DNA of 64,000 bases from Guptibacillus hwajinpoensis (GCF_005144865.1 NZ_SWFM01000002.1:1-64000); one strand, 5' to 3'; positions 1-8,745 are shown, numbered from the stretch's first letter. Notes: generated by a model not told the origin, from the sequence alone. Program-made: numbers and translations.

Positions 1-305
1 CAAAAGTAAAGCGGAAGCGCCCCGTTTAAACCCGGCAGGCACTGGAAGCTTTCAAAATGAACACGGTCTATGTGTTCAGATTGAAAGGTGAAGTGACCGA
101 GGGTTTGGGGTGCAGTAGCTGGAACAAAAGTAAAGCGGAAGCGCCCCGTTTAAACCCGGCAGGCACTGGAAGCTTTCAAAATGAACACGGTCTATGTGTT
201 CAGATTGAAAGGTGAAGTGACCGAGGGTTTGGGGTGCAGTAGCTGGAACAAGTAAAGCGAATGCGCCTGTTCACCCCGACAAGCGCTGGAGCCTTTCAAT
301 CTGAA
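1..305. repeat. Exact 124-bp tandem repeat plus decayed third copy
   Basis: Bases 1-124 and 125-248 are identical. A shorter diverged copy runs from 249 to about 305. Each full unit contains a hairpin: 49-55 pairs with 81-87 and 58-64 pairs with 72-78. Complete identity means either a very recent duplication or an assembly artefact. The array may continue left of the window. No coding potential is apparent. The unit resembles GC-richer intergenic repeats common in Bacillaceae, but I cannot name a family. Confidence 0.85.
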
Positions 306-307
306 CA

Positions 308-340
308 ACAAAAAAAGACAGTCCGTGTTGGGCTGTCTTT
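308..340 (-). terminator. Rho-independent terminator of the carD-like gene
   Basis: An 8-bp stem (314-321 with 333-340), extended by C-G pairs, is followed on the minus strand by a run of seven T. It lies just after the stop codon of the carD-like gene. Confidence 0.8.
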
Positions 341-352
341 GTGATGCATTCA

Positions 353-838
353 TTAATGTTTAATGGCTTCTTTCAGAATAACCGTAGCTTGATCTAACTC
401 AACATCTTTCGTTAGAACAATTTCACTTATGAGAAACTGCTGGGCATTCTCCAGTAGTTTTTTATCGTCTGTACCTAGAGGTCGTTTCTTGTTTAGGGCA
501 ACGAGCTCACGGATTACTTCCACATGATTGTGAATGTCTCCGGTTTTAAGCTTGTTCATATTATCCCGATAACGCTGGTTTCTATTTGCACTTGGCTCTT
601 CTACTTCCACTTCTTCATTGAACGAAGTAAGAACTTGGTCCATCGTGCTTGCATCCGATACTTCACGGATTTTCAAGTTTTCCGTCTTACCCTTAGGAAT
701 CATAACTTGAATATCACGAAAAGGCATATTAAGAATATAATAGAGCTGTGTTTCGCCCAGTATTTCCTTTTCCTCGATTGCTTCAACTATACCTGCACCG
801 TACATGGGATAAAATATTTTATCGCCTACTTCAAACAA
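353..838 (-). CDS. CarD/CdnL-family RNA polymerase-binding regulator
   Basis: A 161-residue protein of the CarD_CdnL_TRCF family, close to B. subtilis YdeB. The N-terminal part (about 1-60, MFEVGDKIFYPMYGAGIVEAIEEKE) is the Tudor-like domain that binds the RNA polymerase beta subunit. The rest (about 75-161) is helical and in the family contacts promoter DNA to stabilise the open complex. The start is TTG at 836-838, preceded on the minus strand by a G-rich ribosome binding site. An alternative ATG is not seen at the conserved N-terminus. It is monocistronic with its own terminator. The family assignment is strong; the physiological role here is inferred from relatives. Confidence 0.88.
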   Translation of the reverse strand: MFEVGDKIFYPMYGAGIVEAIEEKEILGETQLYYILNMPFRDIQVMIPKGKTENLKIREVSDASTMDQVLTSFNEEVEVEEPSANRNQRYRDNMNKLKTGDIHNHVEVIRELVALNKKRPLGTDDKKLLENAQQFLISEIVLTKDVELDQATVILKEAIKH

Positions 839-1011
839 GCGCCCACCCCCAAATTTATAAATTATAGCACATCTCCTATTATAACATAAACCTTTAATTT
901 GTACGAATTAAACATTTTTTTCATTCGGTTCATATGTTTGATTGCTTCATATAATCTCTATTACAATAATAGGAAAATAGTGTTGAGGACAGCATTGGAG
1001 GCGGTTACAAA

Positions 1012-1983
1012 ATGAATATCGGAATGATTAGTTTTTGGCATGTTCATGCAAAAGATTATGCGAAAGAAGCAGAGTTGCATCCTGATACGTCGATCAAAGG
1101 AATCTGGGATGAAGATGAGGAGCGTGGTAGGAAAGAGGCGGAACTTCGTCAGGTTGATTACATAAACAAGCTTGATGACCTTTTAGGAATGAAAGAAATC
1201 GATGCGGTCGTTGTTGGGTCACCAACAAACACCCATAAAGAAATTATGATGAAAGCTGCAAGGGCAGGTAAACATATCTTTACTGAAAAAGTGCTTGCTG
1301 CAACAGAGGAAAAAGCACTTGAAATTCTAGAAGCTGTTAAAGAATCAGGTGTTAAATTATTTGTTTCCCTACCTCGTGTTTATGATGGTTACACTGAAGC
1401 AATTCAGGAGCTGATTAAGTCAGGGGAGCTTGGGGATATTACACAAACGCGAATCCGTCTTGCTCATAATGGGGCTACAGCCGATTGGCTTCCACAACAT
1501 TTCTATAATAAAGAGGAGTGTCAGGGTGGGGCGCTTATTGATCTCGGATGTCATCCAGTCTACTTAACACGGTTGTTTCAAGGGATGCCAAATCGTGTCA
1601 CAACTCAATTCGGTTACGTAACGAAAAAAGCTGTTGAAGATCAGGCTGTTGTCACGTTCGGTTACAATAACGGTTCTTATGGTATTGCAGAGACAGGGTT
1701 TGTAACAGCACATTCTCCATTTTCGATAGAGGTACATGGAACAAAGGGTACAGCTCTTTACGGAGTTCCAGATAAAAGGCTTCTCAAAAAAATAGGTAGT
1801 GAGTGGGAAGAAGTTGCTATTCCATCAGATCGTCCTTCGCCATTTTCACAGTGGGTCGATCATGTTCAAAGAGATCATGGAACGGATGAAAATAATGCAC
1901 TTGCGCTCGATTTAACGGTTCTTATGGAGGCCGCTTACCTGGCTGAAAAACATAAACGTGAAGTGGAAATAGGCGGGCGATAA
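1012..1983 (+). CDS. Gfo/Idh/MocA-family oxidoreductase
   Basis: A 323-residue NAD(P)-dependent sugar dehydrogenase-like protein. The N-terminal Rossmann domain includes the conserved segment VVVGSPTNTHKEIMMKAARAGKHIF-TEK near residues 66-92. The usual EKP motif is EKV here, and the first glycine-rich loop is atypical (MNIGMISFWHVHA). The C-terminal alpha/beta domain has the LGCHP segment, whose His is usually catalytic. A GGAGGCGG ribosome binding site precedes the ATG. The substrate is unknown. The next gene is an alcohol dehydrogenase on the same strand, 66 bp away, with no terminator seen between them, so cotranscription is possible. Confidence 0.82.
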   Translation: MNIGMISFWHVHAKDYAKEAELHPDTSIKGIWDEDEERGRKEAELRQVDYINKLDDLLGMKEIDAVVVGSPTNTHKEIMMKAARAGKHIFTEKVLAATEEKALEILEAVKESGVKLFVSLPRVYDGYTEAIQELIKSGELGDITQTRIRLAHNGATADWLPQHFYNKEECQGGALIDLGCHPVYLTRLFQGMPNRVTTQFGYVTKKAVEDQAVVTFGYNNGSYGIAETGFVTAHSPFSIEVHGTKGTALYGVPDKRLLKKIGSEWEEVAIPSDRPSPFSQWVDHVQRDHGTDENNALALDLTVLMEAAYLAEKHKREVEIGGR

Positions 1984-2049
1984 GCTATTCTACATGTCAG
2001 TTGCGGTAATGTGTTACACTAACTTCGACTAATGATAATGAGGTGTCTT

Positions 2050-3213
2050 ATGAATACATTCTTACAATATAATCCAACACGTCTTTATTTTGGGAAAGAA
2101 CAAGTATCCCAAATAACTAGCGAAATTAAACAGGAAGCAAAAGTTCTTGTTGTTTATGGAGGAGGGAGCATTAAACGAAACGGCGTTTATGATGCCGTGA
2201 TGGGTGAGCTTGAGAAAGTGAATGCAGAAGTTTACGAGCTTTCTGGTGTAGAACCAAATCCTCGACTTACGACTGTTGAAAAAGGATCTGCAATTTGCAA
2301 GAAAGAAAGTATTGATTTTCTATTAGCTGTTGGCGGAGGAAGTGTTATTGACTGTACAAAAGCTATTGCAGCTGGTGCACATTACGAAGGTTCAGCATGG
2401 GATTTGATTACACAAAAAGAGCCGATTGAATCTGCACTTCCTTTTGGAACAGTCCTTACACTTGCGGCAACTGGCTCAGAAATGAATTCCGTCTCTGTTA
2501 TTACAAACTGGGAAACGAAAGAAAAGCTCGGCTGGGGATCACCACATGTGTTTCCAACGTTTTCTGTATTAGACCCAACGTATACATTCTCTGTACCAGA
2601 AAACCACACCGTTTATGGCATTGTAGACAGCATGTCTCATGCACTTGAACACTATTTCCATCGTACACCAAATACACCAATGATCGATGGATTTATTGAA
2701 TCGTTACTTCGTACTTCTATTCAAACCGGACCCAAGTTACTAGCTAACCTTGAATCTTATGAAAACCGTGAAACGATGATGTACATTAGTACTACGGCAT
2801 TCAACGGTACGTTAAGTAACGGAACAGATGGGGGAGATTGGGCGACACACCGCATTGAACACGCTGTATCAGCCGTTTATGACATTCCCCACGGTGGTGG
2901 CTTAGCGATTCTGTTCCCGAATTGGCTTGAACACGTGTTGGAAGAAGACCCTTCCCGTGTGAAACAGCTTGCTATCAATGTTCTAGGTATATCTGCTGAA
3001 GGTAAAAGTGATTATGACATTGCAGTAGAAGGAGCTAAAGCTCTTCGCCAGTTCTGGAATTCCCTTGGTGCACCGTCTCGCCTTGCTGATTATGACATCG
3101 ATGAATCTGAATTTGATAGTATGATTGAGAAAACGTTTATCAAGCCTGGCGTTGGAACTTATAAAGAGCTAGACCGAGAGAGTGTAAGAGACATTCTGAA
3201 ACGTTCTCTTTAA
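2050..3213 (+). CDS. Iron-containing (butanol-type) alcohol dehydrogenase
   Basis: A 387-residue group III alcohol dehydrogenase, most like B. subtilis YugJ/YugK and clostridial NADH-dependent butanol dehydrogenases. The nucleotide-binding [10 protein letters not shown] motif is near residues 95-104. Metal ligands are the Asp and His of [12 protein letters not shown] (about 190-200) and later His residues in THRIEHAV and DIPHGGG. I chose the ATG at 2050 rather than 2032 because GAGGTG lies 5 nt upstream and the resulting length equals YugJ. It probably reduces aldehydes or oxidises alcohols with NAD(P)H. A strong terminator follows. Confidence 0.88.
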   Translation: MNTFLQYNPTRLYFGKEQVSQITSEIKQEAKVLVVYGGGSIKRNGVYDAVMGELEKVNAEVYELSGVEPNPRLTTVEKGSAICKKESIDFLLAVGGGSVIDCTKAIAAGAHYEGSAWDLITQKEPIESALPFGTVLTLAATGSEMNSVSVITNWETKEKLGWGSPHVFPTFSVLDPTYTFSVPENHTVYGIVDSMSHALEHYFHRTPNTPMIDGFIESLLRTSIQTGPKLLANLESYENRETMMYISTTAFNGTLSNGTDGGDWATHRIEHAVSAVYDIPHGGGLAILFPNWLEHVLEEDPSRVKQLAINVLGISAEGKSDYDIAVEGAKALRQFWNSLGAPSRLADYDIDESEFDSMIEKTFIKPGVGTYKELDRESVRDILKRSL

Positions 3214-3217
3214 TTAG

Positions 3218-3253
3218 AAAGCAGCATGGCGTAGTCGCCATGCTGCTTTTTTT
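3218..3253 (+). terminator. Terminator after alcohol dehydrogenase
   Basis: A 13-bp perfect stem (3218-3230 with its complement before 3247) followed by T-rich sequence. It lies between two convergent genes. Confidence 0.9.
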
Positions 3254-3261
3254 ACATCAGA

Positions 3262-4983
3262 TTATTCAGTGATGGATATATGTCGAAATGCCTTCACATC
3301 GAAGAGTCCGAGATCTGTTAATTTAAGATCAGGAATAACAGGGAGACTTAAAAAAGAGAGCGTTAAAAACGGGTTGAAATGAGATGGAGCTTCAATCAAC
3401 GCGAGAGCTTTATCAAGATTTTCTAGGTCTTTATCTAAAGAGCGATATTCTTTATCGGATAATAGGCCTGCGATCGGTAGCGGGATCTCTCCGATTACTT
3501 TCTCATCTTGAATGACAACCAATCCACCTTGCATATCTTGGATAACCTTGGCTGCTTTGATCATATCAAGGTCATTTGTGCCTGCAATAATGAGATTATG
3601 CGAATCATGCCCAACAGTGGAAGCGATGGCGCCTCTTTTAAATTTAAGTCCTTTTACAATACCGAGTCCGATATTCCCAGTATGATGATGGCGCTCAATG
3701 ACAGCGAGCTTCATGAGATCGTTTTTTGCTGATGGCATAAAAGCATTGTCATTGTCCCGATCCACATCAATCTTGAGTTTGTTCGTCACAAGTTGATTAG
3801 GAATAATCTCAATTACATTAGCTTTTCCTTCATCTACAGAAAGTCTCAGGTTATCTTGGGTTAGTTCAGGGATATGAACCGAGTTCAAGATAGCTTCAGC
3901 TGGCATTTTCTTAGTACCCACTTCTGTTGAACCATTTTCAGCTACAAGTTTACCCCCTCGATATACGTGTTCAATGGAGAAAGATTCAAGGTTGTCAAGT
4001 AGCAGAAAATCAGCATCATGACCTGGTGCAAGAGCTCCTTTTGTTTTTAGTCCATAACATTCAGCTGCATTTAGTGTTGCCATCTGTATTGCGAGAAGTG
4101 GATTCATACCATGCTTGATCGCCAGTCTAATATTATGATCGACGCTACCTTCTTTAAGAAGATCATTCAGGTGCTTATCGTCCGTACAGAACATAAACCG
4201 CCTGGCGTTTCGCTCTGTTACTGCTGGAAGAAGCTGTTTAAGGTTCTTCGCAACCGATCCTTCACGAATCAATACATACATTCCTCTGCTGATTCTCTCT
4301 AATGCTTCATCAGCTGTTATACATTCATGGTCTGTATCAATTCCTGCCGATTTGTAAATGTTTAAGGCACGTGAGTCGAGTCCTGCAGCATGACCATCAA
4401 TCTTTTTCTTATTCAAATGAGCATCATGGAGTTTTTGCATCATGGAATCTGACGTTTCGGCAACAGAAGGATAGTCCATCACTTCTGCAAGCCCAAGAAC
4501 GCGTTCGTGTTGATAGAAAGGTTTAAGGTCTTTAGCTGTAAGTGTGGCTCCTGCATTCTCGAACGAAGTAGAAGGAACGCTTGAAGGGAGCATGAAGAAG
4601 ATATCCATTGGCACAGATTCAGAGTCATCAAGCATAAAAGATAGGCCTTCTGATCCACAAACATTCGCAATCTCGTGGGGATCCGTTACGACTGCTGTCA
4701 CACCATGAGGAAGCACTGCTTTTGCAAATTCAGTTGGTGTAACCATGGCAGATTCTATATGAACATGTGCGTCGATAAGAGAGGGGACAACGTATTTTCC
4801 CTCTGCATCGATTATTTCGGCACCATCGAACTTTCCGATTCCCGCAATAACGCCATCCACAATTGCCACGTCTGTTTTAATTAGTTCAAGGTTATAGCTA
4901 TCAAGTACGTAACCATTTTTGATAACTGTATCAGCAGGGCGTTTACCTGCTGCTGTTTGAATTCGTTTCCTTAATTTATCCAT
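3262..4983 (-). CDS. adeC: Adenine deaminase
   Basis: A 573-residue amidohydrolase-superfamily adenine deaminase (B. subtilis AdeC is about 577 residues). It converts adenine to hypoxanthine and ammonia in purine salvage. The metal-binding DAHVHIESAM motif is at residues 71-80. Further conserved blocks include DPHEIANV, the FCTDD segment near 265 and the PGHDADFLLLD end of the barrel domain, followed by the C-terminal ade-specific domain. The ATG at 4981-4983 is preceded by AGAGGAG. The mRNA leader carries a guanine-type purine riboswitch, and the Shine-Dalgarno site can pair with an upstream hexamer (see findings). Confidence 0.95.
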   Translation of the reverse strand: MDKLRKRIQTAAGKRPADTVIKNGYVLDSYNLELIKTDVAIVDGVIAGIGKFDGAEIIDAEGKYVVPSLIDAHVHIESAMVTPTEFAKAVLPHGVTAVVTDPHEIANVCGSEGLSFMLDDSESVPMDIFFMLPSSVPSTSFENAGATLTAKDLKPFYQHERVLGLAEVMDYPSVAETSDSMMQKLHDAHLNKKKIDGHAAGLDSRALNIYKSAGIDTDHECITADEALERISRGMYVLIREGSVAKNLKQLLPAVTERNARRFMFCTDDKHLNDLLKEGSVDHNIRLAIKHGMNPLLAIQMATLNAAECYGLKTKGALAPGHDADFLLLDNLESFSIEHVYRGGKLVAENGSTEVGTKKMPAEAILNSVHIPELTQDNLRLSVDEGKANVIEIIPNQLVTNKLKIDVDRDNDNAFMPSAKNDLMKLAVIERHHHTGNIGLGIVKGLKFKRGAIASTVGHDSHNLIIAGTNDLDMIKAAKVIQDMQGGLVVIQDEKVIGEIPLPIAGLLSDKEYRSLDKDLENLDKALALIEAPSHFNPFLTLSFLSLPVIPDLKLTDLGLFDVKAFRHISITE

Positions 4984-4991
4984 TATCTTTC

Positions 4992-5026
4992 TCCTCTCAA
5001 TCTAGACGATTACGCCTGACAGAGGA
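4992..5026 (-). promoter_or_regulatory. Possible Shine-Dalgarno-sequestering hairpin
   Basis: TCCTCT (minus strand, 5021-5026) is exactly complementary to AGAGGA (4992-4997), which is the adeC ribosome binding site. No U-rich intrinsic terminator is seen between aptamer and start. The riboswitch may therefore act on translation initiation. This is inferred from base pairing only. Confidence 0.45.
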
Positions 5027-5055
5027 TGACAGATTCGTTTACTTATCCCAGAATT

Positions 5056-5125
5056 GTCACCGTAGTCAAACCATTTGTGGTAGTTTGGTAGAAACTTTTG
5101 GACCATATCTCCAAAGATATACGAA
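5056..5125 (-). promoter_or_regulatory. Purine (guanine-type) riboswitch aptamer
   Basis: On the minus strand the sequence matches the purine aptamer. It has TATATC before P2, the L2 loop GATATGG, the J2/3 segment AAGTTTCTACC, an L3 loop CCACAAAT and the J3/1 segment GACTACG. P2 (TTTGGA/TCCAAA) and P3 form. L2 GG can pair with L3 CC. The ligand-reading base equivalent to xpt position 74 is C (GAC before UACG), which in this family specifies guanine or hypoxanthine rather than adenine. P1 is short (CGUA/UACG plus U-G). It lies in the adeC leader. Confidence 0.9.
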
Positions 5126-5144
5126 ACCTGGTGCGTTTTAGCGT

Positions 5145-5173
5145 ATTTTATAGCCCTCTTTCCTTTACGTCAA
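5145..5173 (-). promoter_or_regulatory. SigA-type promoter for the adeC leader
   Basis: On the minus strand TTGACG (5168-5173) and TAAAAT (5145-5150) are separated by 17 nt. The predicted start lies just upstream of the riboswitch, which gives a leader of about 155 nt. Confidence 0.65.
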
Positions 5174-5271
5174 TAGCATGGGCGTCTGAAGTTCCCAAAA
5201 TACTTTAATAAGGTTATTGATAAAAAGGTTAAATACAAGTAAACTACAAGTAGGAATAATTTCATAGGTAA

Positions 5272-5313
5272 AAAGAAAGCGCTTTTTTTATCGGTAATTG
5301 AGCAAACGTTTGC
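5272..5313 (+). promoter_or_regulatory. cre-like site and MalR-type operator upstream of GH13 gene
   Basis: GAAAGCGCTTTTTT (5275-5288) resembles a CcpA cre site. GCAAACGTTTGC (5302-5313) is a perfect palindrome of the LacI-family type known for MalR operators. Both lie less than 90 bp before the alpha-glucosidase start. Confidence 0.6.
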
Positions 5314-5356
5314 ACTTGGCTAGCTCACTTTAACTAATAGATGAGGGTGTAGTGAA

Positions 5357-7021
5357 ATGAAAAAAATTTGGTGGAAAGAAGCCGTTGGTTATCAAATATA
5401 TCCCCGGAGTTTTCAGGACTCCAATGGAGACGGCGTTGGTGATCTACAAGGAATCATTCAAAGACTTGATTATATCAAGGACCTTGGGGTTGATGTAATT
5501 TGGATTTGCCCAATGTACAAATCTCCAAACGATGATAATGGTTATGATATTTCAGATTATCAGGACATTATGGAAGACTTTGGTACGATGAAGGACTTTG
5601 ATGCGCTACTTCAAGAAGTTCATAAGCGTGATATGAAGTTAATTATAGACCTTGTTTTAAATCATACAAGTGATGAACATGAATGGTTTATTGAATCTCG
5701 ATCATCTAAAGAAGATCCTAAACGCGACTGGTATATTTGGCGTGATGGCAAAGATGGGAAAGAGCCAAATAACTGGGAAAGCATTTTTGGTGGATCAGCA
5801 TGGGAATATGATAAGAAAACAGATCAATACTATCTTCATGTTTTCTCTACGAAACAACCGGATGTAAACTGGGAAAACCCTGACGTTCGCGTTGCTTTGT
5901 ATGACACAGTTAACTGGTGGCTGGATAAAGGAATTGATGGTTTCCGAATTGATGCAATCAGCCATATTAAAAAACGCCCTGGTCTCCCTGATATGCCTAA
6001 CCCGGCTAACAAGGACTATGTGTCCTCTTTTGATATGCATATGAATCAAAACGGCATTCAAGAATTCTTACAAGAATTCAAAGATGAAACGTATTCAAAT
6101 TATGATGTGATGACAGTTGGGGAAGCCAACGGTGTAAGCATCGATGAAGCGGATCAGTGGGTAGATGAAAAAAACGGTAAGATGGATATGATTTTTCAAT
6201 TTGAGCATCTCGGATTGTGGGATGCTGAAGAAAAGCCTGATCTTGATATTGTTTCATTGAAGAAGGTTCTAACTCGCTGGCAAAAGGGACTCGAAAACAA
6301 AGGTTGGAATGCACTTTTCGTTGAGAATCACGATAAGCCACGAGTTGTTTCAACGTGGGGCAACGATAAAGAGTATTGGAGAGAAAGCGCAACTTCAATG
6401 GGAGCGATGTACTTCCTAATGCAAGGAACTCCTTTTATCTATCAGGGCCAAGAAATTGGAATGACGAATGTTCAGTTTCCTTCCATCGAGGATTACGACG
6501 ATGTTGCTGATAAGAATCGCTATCGTATTCAGCGCGCTGCAGGCGTCTCGCACGATGAAATTATGAGAGTAATTTGGGCATCATCGCGTGATAACAGCAG
6601 AACGCCGATGCAATGGAATAGTGATTCTAATGCAGGCTTCACTACTGGAGATCCGTGGATGAAAGTGAATCCGAACTATGTCGACATTAACGTGAAGAAG
6701 CAGGAACGGGACGAAGAGTCGATTCTATCATTCTATAAGAGAATGATTGAACTCAAGAAAAATAACTTAGTGTTCACTTATGGAAGTTATGACTTACTGC
6801 TTGAAGAAGATAAGCAAATCTACGCTTACACAAGAACAACGAAAGACGACAGAATGCTAGTTGTAACAAATTTATCAACCGAGCCAGCTGTATTTAAATC
6901 GGAGTTCATTATCGATGAAGATCAGCTTCTATTAAACAATTACGAAGTAAATCACGCATCAAACGAATCGATTGTTTTAAAACCATATGAAGCGAGAGTT
7001 TATCGACTAAATCGTGCATAG
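5357..7021 (+). CDS. GH13 alpha-glucosidase / oligo-1,6-glucosidase
   Basis: A 554-residue intracellular GH13 subfamily 31-like enzyme with no signal peptide. It resembles B. cereus oligo-1,6-glucosidase and B. subtilis MalL. Catalytic residues are D199 (GFRIDA), E256 (TVGEANG) and D326 (ENHDKPR). D199 is followed by Ala, where the oligo-1,6-glucosidases I recall have Val, so linkage preference is uncertain. The (beta/alpha)8 barrel is followed by a C-terminal beta domain (about 480-554). GAGGGTG precedes the ATG. It is monocistronic, with a cre-like site and a MalR-type operator upstream, which suggests control by sugar availability. No sugar transporter is adjacent. Confidence 0.88.
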   Translation: MKKIWWKEAVGYQIYPRSFQDSNGDGVGDLQGIIQRLDYIKDLGVDVIWICPMYKSPNDDNGYDISDYQDIMEDFGTMKDFDALLQEVHKRDMKLIIDLVLNHTSDEHEWFIESRSSKEDPKRDWYIWRDGKDGKEPNNWESIFGGSAWEYDKKTDQYYLHVFSTKQPDVNWENPDVRVALYDTVNWWLDKGIDGFRIDAISHIKKRPGLPDMPNPANKDYVSSFDMHMNQNGIQEFLQEFKDETYSNYDVMTVGEANGVSIDEADQWVDEKNGKMDMIFQFEHLGLWDAEEKPDLDIVSLKKVLTRWQKGLENKGWNALFVENHDKPRVVSTWGNDKEYWRESATSMGAMYFLMQGTPFIYQGQEIGMTNVQFPSIEDYDDVADKNRYRIQRAAGVSHDEIMRVIWASSRDNSRTPMQWNSDSNAGFTTGDPWMKVNPNYVDINVKKQERDEESILSFYKRMIELKKNNLVFTYGSYDLLLEEDKQIYAYTRTTKDDRMLVVTNLSTEPAVFKSEFIIDEDQLLLNNYEVNHASNESIVLKPYEARVYRLNRA

Positions 7022-7023
7022 TG

Positions 7024-7054
7024 AGAAGCAGCCGGCATTCCGGCTGCTTCTTTC
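7024..7054 (+). terminator. Terminator after GH13 gene
   Basis: An 11-bp stem (GAAGCAGCCGG with its complement) followed by TTCTTTC. Confidence 0.8.
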
Positions 7055-7213
7055 ACATTTGAAAGAATAAGTCCACGAAGAATACAAATTTTGTAGAAAA
7101 ACAGTGGGAAAAGAATAGATTTATTGAAAAATTTACCGTATAGTGTTGATTGGTGGGAGAAATGACCTGATTACATTTCCTCACTACATACTAGAATGAT
7201 AGGGGGATATAAG

Positions 7214-7696
7214 ATGAAAAAGTTGATTGTAGCATTATTTTCAGTAATGGCTCTATTCATGTTCATGGGCACAGGCGCGTTCGCAGCAGAAAGCACTAAC
7301 GATGAAATCCTACATAAAATTGACGAAACAAACGTTAAGATTGAAGAAGAAATCCAATCCGCTCAAGAAGAAGGTGATGACCTTCTTGCTAAGCTTTCTC
7401 ATGAAACAGCAAAGCTTGATGCTAAGGTAGAAGAAGCTCGTCAGGATGGCGAATCTGAAGAGGAACTTGCAGAGCTAGAGAACGAAGTGAAAACTAAAAA
7501 AGCTGAGCTTACTTCTAAATACAATGAAGAGCTTGATAAATTAATTGGTGATCTCATCGAGAGAACAAACAAAATGACGGCTGACATGATTGAAGAAGCA
7601 GCTGAAGAGGGCATTGAAGCTGAATGTTCATGGGTTTATGTTCAGATTGCAGATCGATGGGTTTGGGTTGATCCGATTAAGATTATTGGACCATGA
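7214..7696 (+). CDS. Secreted coiled-coil protein of unknown function
   Basis: 160 residues from the ATG at 7214, which has AGGGGG 7-8 nt upstream; the open frame from 7196 has no good site. Residues 1-25 form a signal peptide ending in GTGAFAA-E. Residues about 28-140 are highly charged (Glu/Lys-rich) with heptad character, predicting a long coiled coil. The last part is different: one Cys, then an aromatic tail ECSWVYVQIADRWVWVDPIKIIGP. The sequence is acidic, as expected for an exported protein of a salt- or alkali-tolerant Bacillus. I do not recognise a family. It has its own terminator. Confidence 0.75.
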   Translation: MKKLIVALFSVMALFMFMGTGAFAAESTNDEILHKIDETNVKIEEEIQSAQEEGDDLLAKLSHETAKLDAKVEEARQDGESEEELAELENEVKTKKAELTSKYNEELDKLIGDLIERTNKMTADMIEEAAEEGIEAECSWVYVQIADRWVWVDPIKIIGP

Positions 7697-7700
7697 TCAT

Positions 7701-7739
7701 AAAGGTACATCTTATTTTTAAAAGATGTACCTTTTTTTA
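7701..7739 (+). terminator. Terminator after secreted coiled-coil gene
   Basis: A perfect stem AAAGGTACATCTT with its complement, followed by seven T. Confidence 0.9.
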
Positions 7740-7800
7740 TATGATAGAAGTACTATATAATAAATGTATATGGAATAATGTTTCTCTAGGAGGGTAGGTT

Positions 7801-8712
7801 GTGAAAGGATTTTTTGTTGGTAGGAAGAATACGTCTCTTGAAAGTGTAGAACAGGAATCAGCCTCGCTCAGTCTATTAGCTAGGGGATCAGGTGTTGAAT
7901 TTATGAAGCACACAATCAATAAAGATACAGCATTTTATATATATCCAGGCAATAGCCCAGATGTACTTGAATTTTTTTATATCCTTGAAGGTGAGATTAA
8001 ATGTGAGGATCAAGACTTATTACTCGGATCTGGAGACTATTTTTCGGTTAAAAACCTAACTGAATTAGTATTTTTTGAAGCAATAAAACAAACTGACTTG
8101 TTATGGGTTGTTAATGAACCTACATTCGGACTGATTAGTGAGAATGTTTTCAAGTTAATAGAGATAGTAAAAAGCGTTGGAGAAAAAGATCTATACACGA
8201 AAGAACATAGTGATCGTGTCCAAAGTATGAGCATTAAAATTGGAAAGAAACTAAATTTATCGGCTGATGATATCGATAATTTGATCGTTGCCTCCATTCT
8301 ACATGACGTTGGTAAAATCAATGTACCTGAAGAAATATTGAACAAACCCGGAAGTCTTACAGACGAAGAGTATGATTTAATGAAAAAACATCCGGTTGAT
8401 GGAGCAGAGATGGTTAAAGATACATATTACGCTGATATAAGCACCATTATCCATCAGCATCATGAGCGCGTAAACGGTTCCGGTTATCCTGAAGGCCTTA
8501 AGGATGAGGAAATAACCATCGGCGCGAAAATTATAGGGGTAAGTGATTCCTACGATGCTATGACAGATGATCGCTCTTATCGAAAAGCGTACACACCTGA
8601 ATATGCGATGAATGATATAAAGCGCCTTTCAGGCATTTTATACGATCCCAAGGTTGTAAATGCTCTTGAACAGGTGTTAATTGAAGATGGAGTTCTTAAT
8701 AAGAAGCAGTAA
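7801..8712 (+). CDS. Cupin-HD-GYP domain protein (putative c-di-GMP phosphodiesterase)
   Basis: 303 residues with a GTG start and a strong AGGAGGG site. Residues about 45-105 look like a small cupin beta-barrel (FYIYPG...EFFYILEGEI...GSGDYFSV). Residues about 125-290 are a complete HD-GYP domain: the HD pair at 168-169, HQHHE at 218-222 and GSGYP at 226-230. The family hydrolyses cyclic di-GMP and sometimes cyclic GMP-AMP. The cupin would act as the sensory input. No signal peptide or membrane segment is seen, so it should be cytosolic. It is monocistronic with a terminator. Confidence 0.85.
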   Translation: MKGFFVGRKNTSLESVEQESASLSLLARGSGVEFMKHTINKDTAFYIYPGNSPDVLEFFYILEGEIKCEDQDLLLGSGDYFSVKNLTELVFFEAIKQTDLLWVVNEPTFGLISENVFKLIEIVKSVGEKDLYTKEHSDRVQSMSIKIGKKLNLSADDIDNLIVASILHDVGKINVPEEILNKPGSLTDEEYDLMKKHPVDGAEMVKDTYYADISTIIHQHHERVNGSGYPEGLKDEEITIGAKIIGVSDSYDAMTDDRSYRKAYTPEYAMNDIKRLSGILYDPKVVNALEQVLIEDGVLNKKQ

Positions 8713-8713
8713 A

Positions 8714-8745
8714 AAGAGGAAGATGAAATGACATCTTCTTTTTTG
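8714..8745 (+). terminator. Terminator after cupin-HD-GYP gene
   Basis: The stem AAAAAGAGGAAGATG with CATCTTCTTTTTT, ending in a T-run. Confidence 0.8.
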
